A stretch of 32,963 nucleotides of DNA from CAIWXH01 sp964555675 (GTDB lineage: Bacteria; Chloroflexota; Chloroflexia; Chloroflexales; Chloroflexaceae). Below the pieces are notes generated by a model that saw nothing but the letters and a program-made list of their open reading frames with translations, was not told where the DNA came from and did not search any database. Location: positions 1 through 32,963 of the forward strand of contig CAZKTU010000052.1 in assembly GCA_964555675.1 (NCBI GenBank), written 5' to 3'. This document shows positions 7,569 to 15,547 of the stretch, piece after piece. Positions within the stretch are counted from its first letter, which is position 1. The number at the start of each line of letters is the position of its first letter. Position numbers and translations under genes: made by a program.

Positions 7569-9860
7569 ATGCAGACGACACAAACTTCCCTCGGCAAGAC
7601 GCGCGCGGCGAGCCAGGAGCGGGCCTGGGCCCTGCCCCGCGTCTCGCCGACGGCGCTCTTTCTGGCGGCCATGGTCCTGCTCGGGCTGGCCCTGCGGCTC
7701 TGGTTCATCGCCGTCAACGACATCGACCCGCGCTTCTCGGCGGCCGACGACGGCGACTACTACCAGCGGGCCCTGCGCCTGGCGGCCACGGGCGCGTACG
7801 TCGACAACTCGTGGCTGATCCGCCCGCCCGGCCACGTCTTTATGTTCGCCGGCATGCTCAAGCTGGCCATGTGGCTGGGCGACCCGACCATGGGCATCGC
7901 CATGATCCGCGGCGTCCACGTGGTCCTCTCGCTGCTGCTCATCCCCCTGGGCTACGACATGGCCCGCAGGCTGTTCGGCAGGCCGGCCGCCCTGATCTTC
8001 GCCGCGCTGCTGGCGGTCTGGTTCCCCCTGGTCGAGCTGCCGGCCCTCATCCTGAGCGAGCCGCTCTTCTTCTTTATGCTGGTGATCAGCTGCTGGGCCC
8101 TGGTGCGCTGGCGCGACAGCCGCCGCTGGCCCTGGCTGGTCGTCGCCGGGGCCACCCTGGCCATCGGCGCCCTGGCCCGCTCGCCGGCCCTCTACGCCTC
8201 GACCTTCGTGCTGGGGTTCCTGCTCTGGGAGACGTGGCGCCCGACTCAGGCGCAGAGCGCGCCGGAGGCGTCGCCCACCGGAGCGAAGGCGCGCCCCTGG
8301 TCGAGCCTCCTGCGGCCCGCGACTCTGGGGCCGTGGCTCAGACGCTTCATCGTCGCCGCCCTCTGCTTCATGGTGCCGTTCGTGGGCGTGATCGCCCCCT
8401 GGACGATCCGCAACTACGTGGTCTACGAGCGGCTGATCATCATCGACACCCTGGGCCCGGTCAACCTGTGGATGGCCATGAGCGACGCGGTCAACGAAGG
8501 CCGCGGCGAGAACGAGGCCAAGGCCGTGCTGGCGGGCATCCCCCAGGAGGAGCGCCAGGACTTCGTCAGCGAGGATATCAGCCGGATCATGCGCGAGGAG
8601 CCCTGGCGCCTGACCCGCAACTTCTGGCCCCACTTCATCCACGTCTGGAAGGCCCAGTTCGTCGAGGACTACTTCGTCAAGGTCAGCTTCTTCACCAGAC
8701 CCCTGGACGAGATGGCGCCCCTGGGCGCTCTGGGCGACCTGCTCTGGCTGATCTTCAGCACGGCGAGTATTTTCACCCTGTTCAGCCGCCCGCGCGAGGG
8801 CGGCTTCAGGCTGCTGGCCCTGGGGTGGATCGCCTACTCGTGCCTGACCGTGATGCTCATCCACGTCGAGCCGCGCTACCTGCTGCCCGTGTGGCTGTTC
8901 ATGGCCCTCTACGGCGCGGCGGCCCTCGGCGCCGCCTGGAGCTGGCTGGCCCTGCGCAGGCGTGACCGACCGGCAGCGGCGCAGGCGGCCCGCTCGTACC
9001 TGCGCTCGCCGTGGGGGCTCGCGGGCGTGGCCCTGTGCGCGGCCTTCTTGCTGCTGGTCTTCACCTACCGCGACTACCCGCGGATCATCGCCCAGGGCGT
9101 GCAGCGCGAGCTCCACCGGGCCGCCGGGGCCCGGGCCTACGCGGCCGGCGACCATCAGGCCGCCATCGCGGCCTACGAGCGCATGCTCGCCGTGGACCCC
9201 GACTTCGTCGACGGGCGCACCGAGCTGGCGCGGGTCTACCTCGACCTGGGCCAGATCGAGCAGGGCTGGGAGGCCCTGGGCACCAGGCAGACCCACCGCG
9301 GCGACGTGGTGCGCGGGGCCCTCTCGCGGGCGAGCGGCGACCTGGATCGGGCGACCTTTTTCTTCGAGGATGCGGAGGTGCGGGCCGGCGAGGACGTGCA
9401 GAAGCTGGCCATGGAGTGGCTGCGCCCCGACCCGGTGAGCGCCCTGCGCCTGGGCAACGGCCTCGACTTCGGCTACCTCGACGGCTTCTCGTTCGGCGAG
9501 GACCTGCCGGCCGAGGGCGACGGCACCCCGCGCAGCTACCGCTGGCTGCAGGGCTGGGGCGTGGTCAGGCTGCCCCTGCCCGAGCCCCTGCGCCCGGGCG
9601 CGGTGCTGCGCCTGCGCGTGGCCGGCGGCGTGCCGGGCGACACGCCCCTGACCATCAGCGTCGGCGGCGCCGAGACCACCGTGCCGGTGCGCGGCGGCGA
9701 ATGGCGCATCTACCGGGTCGCCGTGCCCGACGCCCTCGCCGGCCAGACCAGCCTGGAGTTTGAGCTGCGGGCGCCGACCTTCATCCCGGTGCAGCTGAAC
9801 CCCGCCGGCGGCGACGCGCGCCTGCTCAGCGTCATGGTCAGCGACGTAGCCGTCGAGTGA
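7569..9860 (+). CDS. GT39-like glycosyltransferase with TPR and C-terminal beta domain (2)
   Basis: 763 aa. The frame is open far upstream, but that part is out-of-frame shadow of the previous gene; the first sensible start is ATG 7569, with only a weak ribosome site. The N-terminal half is polytopic GT-C: TM1 near residues 35-55, then an acidic first loop (FSAADDGDYYQRALRLA) followed by IRPPGHVFMF, the arrangement expected for the catalytic acidic residues. After the last helix (near FLLLVFTYRDY) there is a tetratricopeptide-like helical pair (AAIAAYERMLAVDPDF, ELARVYLDLGQIEQG) and then a beta-rich domain of about 110 residues reminiscent of a carbohydrate-binding sandwich. Both lie outside the membrane if topology follows the family. 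Likely works with the flanking glycosyltransferases on a surface glycan or glycoprotein. Confidence 0.8.
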   Translation: MQTTQTSLGKTRAASQERAWALPRVSPTALFLAAMVLLGLALRLWFIAVNDIDPRFSAADDGDYYQRALRLAATGAYVDNSWLIRPPGHVFMFAGMLKLAMWLGDPTMGIAMIRGVHVVLSLLLIPLGYDMARRLFGRPAALIFAALLAVWFPLVELPALILSEPLFFFMLVISCWALVRWRDSRRWPWLVVAGATLAIGALARSPALYASTFVLGFLLWETWRPTQAQSAPEASPTGAKARPWSSLLRPATLGPWLRRFIVAALCFMVPFVGVIAPWTIRNYVVYERLIIIDTLGPVNLWMAMSDAVNEGRGENEAKAVLAGIPQEERQDFVSEDISRIMREEPWRLTRNFWPHFIHVWKAQFVEDYFVKVSFFTRPLDEMAPLGALGDLLWLIFSTASIFTLFSRPREGGFRLLALGWIAYSCLTVMLIHVEPRYLLPVWLFMALYGAAALGAAWSWLALRRRDRPAAAQAARSYLRSPWGLAGVALCAAFLLLVFTYRDYPRIIAQGVQRELHRAAGARAYAAGDHQAAIAAYERMLAVDPDFVDGRTELARVYLDLGQIEQGWEALGTRQTHRGDVVRGALSRASGDLDRATFFFEDAEVRAGEDVQKLAMEWLRPDPVSALRLGNGLDFGYLDGFSFGEDLPAEGDGTPRSYRWLQGWGVVRLPLPEPLRPGAVLRLRVAGGVPGDTPLTISVGGAETTVPVRGGEWRIYRVAVPDALAGQTSLEFELRAPTFIPVQLNPAGGDARLLSVMVSDVAVE

Positions 9861-9912
9861 GCGGCAGCCCCGCGACAGGAATGAGGGGCGACAGCCCCAC
9901 GAGGAAGAGAGC

Positions 9913-10845
9913 ATGAGCGCAGAGGTCATCGACGCGGCGCCGGAGATCATCGCCCCGCGGCGCTACCCCTTTACGGTGACGGTCGTCATCCCCGCCTATA
10001 ACGAAGCCCATGGCATCGGCGCCGTCGTCGCGCGCGTGCGTGCGGCCCTGCCCGAGGCCGAGATCATGGTCATCGACGACGCCTCGTCCGACGCCACGGG
10101 GGCCATGGCGGCGGCCGCCGGGGCCCGCGTCGAGCGCCACCCGGCCAACAGGGGCAACGGCGCGGCGGTCAAGACCGGCATCCGCCGGGCCAGCGGCGAG
10201 GTCGTGCTGCTGATGGACGCCGACGGGCAGATGGACCCGCGCTACATCCCCACCATTCTGGGGGGCATCGCCGACGGCTTCGACATGGTGGTGGGCGCCC
10301 GCACCCGCGACACCCAGGGCGACACCCTGGCGCGGCGGCTCGGCAACCGGGCCCTCGACAGCCTGGGCACCTACCTGGTCGAGACTCAGGTGCGTGACCT
10401 GACCAGCGGCTACAGGGCCATGCGCCGCGAGGTGATCATGGAGTTCATTCACCTGCTGCCCAACCGCTACTCGTACCCCACCACCAGCACCCTGGCCCTG
10501 CTCAAGGCCGGCTACGGCGTCGGCTTCGTCACCATCGAGGGGCAGCGGCGCGGCGGCGGCCAGAGCGGCCAGAAGCTCGCCAAGAACGGGGTCAAGTTCG
10601 GCCTGATCATGCTGCGCATGATCTCGCTCTTCTCGCCGCTGCGGGTCTACTTCCCCGTGGCCGTGGGCATGTTCGCCCTCGGCATGCTCTCGTGGCTGCT
10701 GAACATGCTCGTCTTCGACCCGGGCCGCGGCCTCTACATCCCGAACTCGGCCCTGCTGCTGCTGGTCGGCAGTATCATTATCTTCCTCTTCGGCCTGCTC
10801 GCCGAGCAGATCGCCGCCCTGCGCTTCCAGCGGAGCGACCAATAG
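9913..10845 (+). CDS. GT2 family glycosyltransferase, polyprenyl-phosphate sugar synthase type
   Basis: 310 aa with a strong ribosome site (GAGGAAGAG). The GT-A fold is clear: VTVVIPAYNEAHGIG near residue 23-36, VIDDASSDAT as the nucleotide/metal motif, MDADGQMDP as the DXD-like motif, and LTSGYRAM as the acceptor-side motif. Two C-terminal hydrophobic helices (about 240-262 and 275-297) anchor it in the membrane. This layout is that of dolichol/undecaprenyl-phosphate mannose or glucose synthases, which build the lipid-linked sugar used by GT39-type transferases, and two such transferases lie immediately upstream. The sugar cannot be decided from sequence. Confidence 0.88.
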   Translation: MSAEVIDAAPEIIAPRRYPFTVTVVIPAYNEAHGIGAVVARVRAALPEAEIMVIDDASSDATGAMAAAAGARVERHPANRGNGAAVKTGIRRASGEVVLLMDADGQMDPRYIPTILGGIADGFDMVVGARTRDTQGDTLARRLGNRALDSLGTYLVETQVRDLTSGYRAMRREVIMEFIHLLPNRYSYPTTSTLALLKAGYGVGFVTIEGQRRGGGQSGQKLAKNGVKFGLIMLRMISLFSPLRVYFPVAVGMFALGMLSWLLNMLVFDPGRGLYIPNSALLLLVGSIIIFLFGLLAEQIAALRFQRSDQ

Positions 10846-10896
10846 GCCGGCGGCACCGGGGCGGCCCGACGCCCCTGCCTCCCGCACCTGTCTCCT

Positions 10897-11892
10897 ATGA
10901 AAAAGCTCCTGCCCTGGATCCTGCGGCTCCTTGGGCCAGCCCTGCTCGTGCTGTTTTTGCTCAACGCCGACCTGGGCGAGCTGCTGGTGACCCTGCGGGG
11001 CGCCCTGATCTGGCCGATCGTGCTCTCGCTGCTGCTGATGCCGCCCTTCGTGATCATCAAGTCGTGGCGCTGGGTGCAGCTGCTGCGCCAGATGGGCCTC
11101 AGCCTCGACCTGCCCACGGCCTGCGCGCTCTACACTGTGGGCCTGTTCTACGGCGCCACCACGCCGGGGCAGGCGGGCGACCTGCTGAAGGCCGTCTATC
11201 TGCGCGACCGCGGCCAGCCCATGGCGCCGGCCCTGCTCAGCGTGATCCTCGACCGGCTCTTCGACCTGCTGGTCATGGCCGCCCTGGCCACCCTCGGCAT
11301 CTTCGCCCTCGGCCGGCTGCTGCCCAGCCGCGAGCTGCAGGGCCTGCTGGTGGTGGCCATGGGGCTGGGCCTGGTCACCCTGACGGTGCTGCTGCTGGCC
11401 AGGGGGCCGCGCGAGTGGGCCCTGACGGTGGCCCTGCCGCGGGTCGCGCCCGGGCTCACCAGCAACCTCGCGCGCTGGAACGAGCAGCTGCGCGACCTGG
11501 CCCTGCGGCCCGGGCCGATCGCCGCCGTGAGCATCGCCTCGCTCGCCTCGGCCTTCTTCACCTTCCTGCGCCTCTGGCTGCTCTTCCTGGCCCTCGGGCT
11601 CAACGCGGTGCCCCTGTATGTGGTGGTGGGCGCCTCGGCCCTGATCGCCGTGCTGCAGGTGTTGCCGATCTCGATCGCCGGGGTGGGCGTGCGCGACGCG
11701 GTGCTGATCGCCATCCTGCTGCCCTACGGCTACAGCAGCGAGCAGGCGATCACCCTCTCGGCGCTCTTCCTGCTGCTCAACCTCCAGCATATCCTGGTGG
11801 GCTTCATCGTCTCGTTCTGGTACCCCCTCGGCAGCGCTGGCGGGCCGGGGACGCCGCCCGCCGAGGTTAACACTACCGCGCCGGGGCCGTAA
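10897..11892 (+). CDS. Flippase-like integral membrane protein (LPG synthase TM-region family)
   Basis: 331 aa, about eight hydrophobic segments, of the UPF0104 / lysylphosphatidylglycerol-synthase TM-region family. Family-typical patterns: the first TM pair separated by LNADLGELLVTLRGA, then LRQMGLSLDLPTACALYTVGLFYGATTPGQAGDLLKAVYLRDRG, here quoted as two parts (LRQMGLSLDLP and TTPGQAGDLLKA), and the late ISIAGVGVRDAVLI. The soluble aminoacyl-transfer domain of true MprF is absent. Proteins of this type often sit next to GT2 enzymes and are thought to help move or bind lipid-linked intermediates. The ATG has almost no Shine-Dalgarno sequence, so translation may depend on the upstream GT2 gene 51 bp away. 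Exact function is uncertain. Confidence 0.82.
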   Translation: MKKLLPWILRLLGPALLVLFLLNADLGELLVTLRGALIWPIVLSLLLMPPFVIIKSWRWVQLLRQMGLSLDLPTACALYTVGLFYGATTPGQAGDLLKAVYLRDRGQPMAPALLSVILDRLFDLLVMAALATLGIFALGRLLPSRELQGLLVVAMGLGLVTLTVLLLARGPREWALTVALPRVAPGLTSNLARWNEQLRDLALRPGPIAAVSIASLASAFFTFLRLWLLFLALGLNAVPLYVVVGASALIAVLQVLPISIAGVGVRDAVLIAILLPYGYSSEQAITLSALFLLLNLQHILVGFIVSFWYPLGSAGGPGTPPAEVNTTAPGP

Positions 11893-11899
11893 ACGGCCC
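11884..11899 (+). terminator. Hairpin across the flippase stop codon
   Basis: GGGCCG-taaa-CGGCCC: a 6-bp G/C stem with the TAA stop in the loop. No T-run follows, so termination strength is doubtful. It marks the end of the glycan cluster, and a new promoter follows about 80 bp later. Confidence 0.35.
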
Positions 11900-11975
11900 G
11901 ACGTGAGGCATAGCAGCGCGCCCTCGACGTGGCCCTGCCACTCGCCCGGGGCTGAAGGCGGCACGCGCCCGGGCG

Positions 11976-11984
11976 TGCTACAAT
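11976..11984 (+). promoter_or_regulatory. Extended -10 promoter of the methyltransferase-asparaginase-menG operon
   Basis: TGcTACAAT, the same extended -10 seen before coaBC. I find no good -35 at 16-18 bp. Predicted start of transcription near 11991. Confidence 0.45.
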
Positions 11985-12020
11985 GGCCGGGTGACTTGCC
12001 TCAAGCGAGGGCCCATAATT

Positions 12021-12806
12021 GTGCACGACGACGGCCCACAGCTGAGCCAGCCCTACCAGCGCTATGCGCCGGCCTACGACGCCAGCGGCCAGGTGCGCTT
12101 CGCCCTGCTCGTCCACATCTACCTGCACGATCTGCTGGCCCGCCACCCGGCCCCGGGCCGGCGCGCCCTCGACCTGGCCTGCGGCACGGGCACCCTGGCG
12201 CTCTTGCTGGCCGACGAGGGGTGGGAGGTGACGGGGGTCGACAGCTCGCCCGCCATGCTGGCCCAGGCGGCGGCAAAGTTCGCCGGCGCCCCCGCCGAGC
12301 GGCGGCCGAGCCTGGTGCAGGCCGACATGCGCCAGATCGCGGGCCTCGTCCCCGCGGGGGCCTACGACCTGGCGACCTGCACCTACGATAGCCTGAACTA
12401 CATGCTCGACGCGGCCGACCTGGCGGCGGCCTTCGCCGCTGCGGCGGCGGCTTTGGCCCCCGGCGGCGTCTACGTGGCCGACATGAATACGCGCCACTTC
12501 CTCGCCTACGACTGGGGCGAGTGCGCGGTGCGCGAGCAGGACGGCTATGTGCAGATCGAGCGCAGCGTCTTCGAGCCCGAGGGCGCGACCAATACCATGC
12601 TGCTCACCGGCTTCATCGGCGACGATCGGGGCGGCTACGTTCGCTTCGACGAGGTGCATGTCGAGCGGGCCTACCCGCCCGAGCTGGTTGACGAGCTGCT
12701 CGCGCAAGCGGGCCTGCGGGTCGAGGGCAAGTACCACAGCTTCACCCTGAGCCCGCCCGGCCCGCGAACGCAGCGCATCTTCTGGGTAGCGCGCAAGGGC
12801 GCGTAA
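12021..12806 (+). CDS. Class I SAM-dependent methyltransferase
   Basis: 261 aa from a GTG at 12021. I prefer this to the in-frame GTG at 11991, because 11991 is about where transcription should start, whereas GAGGG at 12007-12011 is correctly spaced for 12021. Rossmann motif I is ALDLACGTGTLALLL, with the acidic ribose-binding motif VTGVDSSPAM at the next strand; DLATCTYDSLNYML is the motif IV region. A conserved C-terminal half (YPPELVDELLAQAGLRVEG) is typical of small-molecule methyltransferases such as the YqeM-like group, but the substrate is not evident. First gene of a tight operon with asparaginase (10-bp gap), menG and the DUF4230 gene. Confidence 0.85.
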   Translation: MHDDGPQLSQPYQRYAPAYDASGQVRFALLVHIYLHDLLARHPAPGRRALDLACGTGTLALLLADEGWEVTGVDSSPAMLAQAAAKFAGAPAERRPSLVQADMRQIAGLVPAGAYDLATCTYDSLNYMLDAADLAAAFAAAAAALAPGGVYVADMNTRHFLAYDWGECAVREQDGYVQIERSVFEPEGATNTMLLTGFIGDDRGGYVRFDEVHVERAYPPELVDELLAQAGLRVEGKYHSFTLSPPGPRTQRIFWVARKGA

Positions 12807-12816
12807 GGGGAAACCT

Positions 12817-13785
12817 ATGCCACGCATCGCAGTCATCACCACAGGTGGAACCATCGCGACCAGGCGCGGGCCGACGGTCGCGGGCGCCGTGCCCAGCCTC
12901 AAGGGCGACGATCTGCTGGCCATGCTGCCTCGCGGCGGGATCGAGCTGGCCTTCGAGGAGTTCGCCAACCTGCCGAGCAGCCACATGACGCCCGCCAGCA
13001 CCCTCGAGCTGTCGCGTCGCGTCGCCGGGGCCCTCGAGCGGGCCGACGTCGATGGGGTGGTGGTCACCCACGGCACCGACACCCTCGAGGAGGCGGCCTA
13101 CCTGCTCGACCTGACCCTGCGCTCGCCCAAGCCGGTGGTGGTCACGGGCGCGCAGCGCGCGGCGACCAGCGTCAGCTACGACGGGCTCGCCAACCTGGCG
13201 GCCGCAGTGCGGGTGGCCGCCACCCCCGCCGCTTACGAGCTCGGGGTCGCCGTGGTCTTCGACGAGGCGATCTACGCCGCCGCAGAGGTCCAGAACACCC
13301 ACACCCAGGCCAGGGCCGCCTTCGAGGCGCCGGGCGCGGGCCCCCTCGGGCGGGTGGAGGGCGAGCGCGTCTGGATCATGCGCCGCCCGACGGCCCGCCA
13401 GTACATCCCCTGTCAGCGTCTCGAAGAGCTGGTCGACCTGATCCGGCTCGCTCAGGGCGCCGACGTGCGCCTGCTGCGCCACAGCATCGAGGATGGGGTG
13501 GCCGGCATCGTGATCGAGGCCTTCGGCGGCGGCCGCGTACCGCCCTGGTGGCTGCCCCATATCACCGACGCACTGCAGCGGCGCACCGCCGTGGTGATCG
13601 CCTCGCGCTGCGGCGCCGGCGGCCTCGGCGACGACTTCGGCTACGTCGGCGCCTACCACGACCTCAGTCGCCTCGGGGTCATCTTCGCCCATAATCTCAG
13701 CGGCCCCAAGGCTCGTATCAAGCTGATGGCCGCCCTCGGCGCGGCCCGCGGCATGGCCGAGCTGCGGGGCTTCTTTGCGAGCTAG
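12817..13785 (+). CDS. ansA: L-asparaginase, type I/II fold
   Basis: Hydrolyses L-asparagine to aspartate and ammonia. 322 aa, normal length. Both active-site signatures are intact: TTGGTIA with the nucleophile Thr12, and THGTDT (84-89) with the second Thr-Asp pair at 87-88; a Lys in SGPKARIK near the C-terminus is also conserved. No signal peptide, so probably cytosolic. The ribosome site is GGGG about 6 nt before the ATG. It lies 10 bp after the methyltransferase and 6 bp before menG, an odd metabolic combination for one operon. The symbol is a family label; type I and type II cannot be told apart firmly here. Confidence 0.9.
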   Translation: MPRIAVITTGGTIATRRGPTVAGAVPSLKGDDLLAMLPRGGIELAFEEFANLPSSHMTPASTLELSRRVAGALERADVDGVVVTHGTDTLEEAAYLLDLTLRSPKPVVVTGAQRAATSVSYDGLANLAAAVRVAATPAAYELGVAVVFDEAIYAAAEVQNTHTQARAAFEAPGAGPLGRVEGERVWIMRRPTARQYIPCQRLEELVDLIRLAQGADVRLLRHSIEDGVAGIVIEAFGGGRVPPWWLPHITDALQRRTAVVIASRCGAGGLGDDFGYVGAYHDLSRLGVIFAHNLSGPKARIKLMAALGAARGMAELRGFFAS

Positions 13786-13791
13786 CAACCT

Positions 13792-14508
13792 ATGAGTGTG
13801 CTCCCACCCACAGAAGAGAAGGCCGTCTACGTCGAGCGTATGTTCGCTCGCATCGCACCCGGCTATGATCGGGTCAATCGGGTCATGACCTTCGGCCTCG
13901 ACCAGGGCTGGCGCCGCCGCGTCGTCGAGCAGGTGGCCCCGCCCGTGGGCGGCCGCACCCTCGACGTCGGCACCGGCACGGGCGACTTCCTGCCCCTGCT
14001 CTCGGCCTGGAGCCAGGGCGGCCTCAGCGTGGGCATCGACTTCACCGTGCCCATGATGCAGGCCGGGCAACCCAAGCTGCTCGACCTGGGGCCGGCCCGG
14101 GCGGCCTTCGTCGGCGGCGACGCCCTGCGCCTGCCCTTCCCCGACAACGCCTTCGACGCGATCACGACGGGCTTCGTGATGCGCAACGTCACCGACATCA
14201 GGCAGGCCTTCAGCGAGATGTACCGCGTGGCCAGGCCGGGCGGCGTCGTAGCCTGCCTCGAGGTGGCCCGGCCGCGCAACCCCCTCGTGCGCCTCGGCCA
14301 CAGGCTCTACTTCGAGGGGGTGGTCCCGGTGATCGGGCAGCTCCTCGGCGGCGACCGGCGAGCCTATACCTACCTGCCCCAGTCCGCCCGCTCCTTCCCC
14401 TCACCCCCCGCGCTGGCCGAGCTGATGGCCCAGGCCGGCTGGAAGCATATCACCTACAGGCTCTACAGCCTCGGAGCGGTCGCGATCCACGTAGGCGCGA
14501 AGGTGTAG
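13792..14508 (+). CDS. menG: Demethylmenaquinone methyltransferase
   Basis: UbiE/MenG family; last step of menaquinone synthesis, SAM-dependent C-methylation of demethylmenaquinone. 238 aa, normal length. N-terminal signature MFARIAPGYDRVNRVMTFGLDQGWRR (quoted pieces: FARIAPGYDRVN, LDQGWRRR), SAM motif LDVGTGTGDF, VGIDFTVPMM, then the family-diagnostic GGDALRLPFPDNAFDAIT (18 residues) and FVMRNVTD. Ends with SPPALAELMAQAGW. No ubiquinone pathway gene is seen, and a menaquinone-based respiratory chain fits the proposed phylum. Part of the four-gene operon; stop and next ATG are 3 bp apart. Confidence 0.93.
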   Translation: MSVLPPTEEKAVYVERMFARIAPGYDRVNRVMTFGLDQGWRRRVVEQVAPPVGGRTLDVGTGTGDFLPLLSAWSQGGLSVGIDFTVPMMQAGQPKLLDLGPARAAFVGGDALRLPFPDNAFDAITTGFVMRNVTDIRQAFSEMYRVARPGGVVACLEVARPRNPLVRLGHRLYFEGVVPVIGQLLGGDRRAYTYLPQSARSFPSPPALAELMAQAGWKHITYRLYSLGAVAIHVGAKV

Positions 14509-14511
14509 CCC

Positions 14512-15429
14512 ATGAGCAACGACGACTACGACAGCCGACGGCGGCGCGAGAATATGATGGAGCGGCGCCTGCGCAAGGCCCGCGGCGAAGAGGTCTCGGA
14601 CGAGCTCGAGCTGTACGAGCCGTACGACGAGGAGGACGGGGTGCGCCCGCGCAGCCTCGGCAGCGGCTACCAGGGCTACGCGCGGCCCCCGGCCGCCTAT
14701 GGGCCCGCCGGCGGCGGCTGCGGCCAGGCCCTGCTCTTTGTGGGCCTGGGCGTGCTGGCCGCGGCGCTGATCGGCGCGCTCTTCTTCAGCCAGTCCATGG
14801 CGCGCTTCTTCGAGGGTGTGCCGCGCATCCCCGACGTCTCGACGATCATCATCACCCCCACGCCGCAGATCATCACCGGGGCCGCCGTGGTGCAGCGCGT
14901 CCAGGAGCTCAGCCGGCTCGAGACGGCCTCGTACACCATCCAGACGGTGATCGACGTGCGCCAGAGCAGCAATATCCCCGTCGTGGGCGACCTGCTGGCC
15001 GGCGACGAGCTGCTGCTGATCGCCCACGGCACTGTCTTCGCGGGGGTCGACCTGAGCAATCTGTCAGAGGATGCCGTGACGGTCTCGCCCGACGGGGCCA
15101 GCGTGACCCTGCGGCTGCCGCCGGCGCAGATCTTCAGCACCGCCCTCGACAGCCAGAAGACGCGCGTCTACAGCCGCGAGCGCGGCATCTTCGCGCCCGA
15201 CAACAAGGACCTCGAGACCCTGGCTCGCCAGCAGGCCGAGCAGCAGATCCTCAGCGCCGCCTGCGAGGACGGCATCCTTAGCAAGGCCACCGTCCAGGCC
15301 GAGGCGAGCCTGCGCCAGTTCCTGGGCCTGCTCGACGACGTACAGGTGACGGTCATCCCCTCCTCGCCCGGGGCCTGTGTCGCGCCCGCCGCCCCCGTCG
15401 CCCCGGCCGCAACAACGCCGGCTCCCTGA
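14512..15429 (+). CDS. DUF4230 domain membrane-anchored protein
   Basis: 305 aa, function unknown. A charged cytoplasmic N-terminus (RRRRENMMERRLRKARGEE, then acidic), a Gly/Pro/Tyr-rich stretch, one TM helix at about 74-98, then an extracytoplasmic DUF4230 region of about 170 residues. DUF4230 features: ETASYTIQTVIDV, LLLIAHGTVFAGVDLSNL, SVTLRLPPAQIFSTALD, then YSRERGIFAPDNKDLE and a long helix. Ends in a low-complexity Ala/Pro tail after a single Cys pair (Cys256-like and Cys285-like positions), which might form a disulfide outside. Ribosome site AAGGTG. Last gene of the methyltransferase operon; the regulator promoter begins about 10 bp after its stop. Confidence 0.82.
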   Translation: MSNDDYDSRRRRENMMERRLRKARGEEVSDELELYEPYDEEDGVRPRSLGSGYQGYARPPAAYGPAGGGCGQALLFVGLGVLAAALIGALFFSQSMARFFEGVPRIPDVSTIIITPTPQIITGAAVVQRVQELSRLETASYTIQTVIDVRQSSNIPVVGDLLAGDELLLIAHGTVFAGVDLSNLSEDAVTVSPDGASVTLRLPPAQIFSTALDSQKTRVYSRERGIFAPDNKDLETLARQQAEQQILSAACEDGILSKATVQAEASLRQFLGLLDDVQVTVIPSSPGACVAPAAPVAPAATTPAP

Positions 15430-15438
15430 GGGCCGCGA

Positions 15439-15452
15439 TGACAGTACTGTCA
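15439..15452. promoter_or_regulatory. 14-bp perfect palindrome upstream of the regulator gene
   Basis: TGACAGTACTGTCA is perfectly self-complementary. Its centre is about 42 bp before the predicted transcription start, the usual place for a class II activator site. The binding protein is unknown; the regulator encoded next is one candidate. Confidence 0.6.
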
Positions 15453-15472
15453 CTGGTAGTAAAGACAATCTG

Positions 15473-15481
15473 TGCTATCAT
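15473..15481 (+). promoter_or_regulatory. Extended -10 promoter of the atypical regulator
   Basis: TGcTATCAT with no good -35 at normal spacing, which suits a promoter needing an activator. Predicted start near 15488, leader of about 60 nt. Confidence 0.5.
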
Positions 15482-15482
15482 C

Positions 15483-15496
15483 GGGGAAAGTTCCCC
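15483..15496. promoter_or_regulatory. Inverted repeat at the predicted transcription start
   Basis: GGGGAA-ag-TTCCCC, perfect 6-bp arms with 2-bp spacer, centred near +2. It could be a repressor operator or a short 5' hairpin. Centre-to-centre distance to the upstream palindrome is 44 bp, about four helical turns. Confidence 0.5.
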
Positions 15497-15547
15497 ACCC
15501 TATCGTGTCCTGGCCTCAATCGACTTCGCTCCAACGCGGAGACCCTT

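Noticed and set aside
9885..9898. GGGGC-gaca-GCCCC hairpin before the GT2 gene
   Set aside because: Only 5 bp, common by chance at this GC content, and inside an operon with no T-run.
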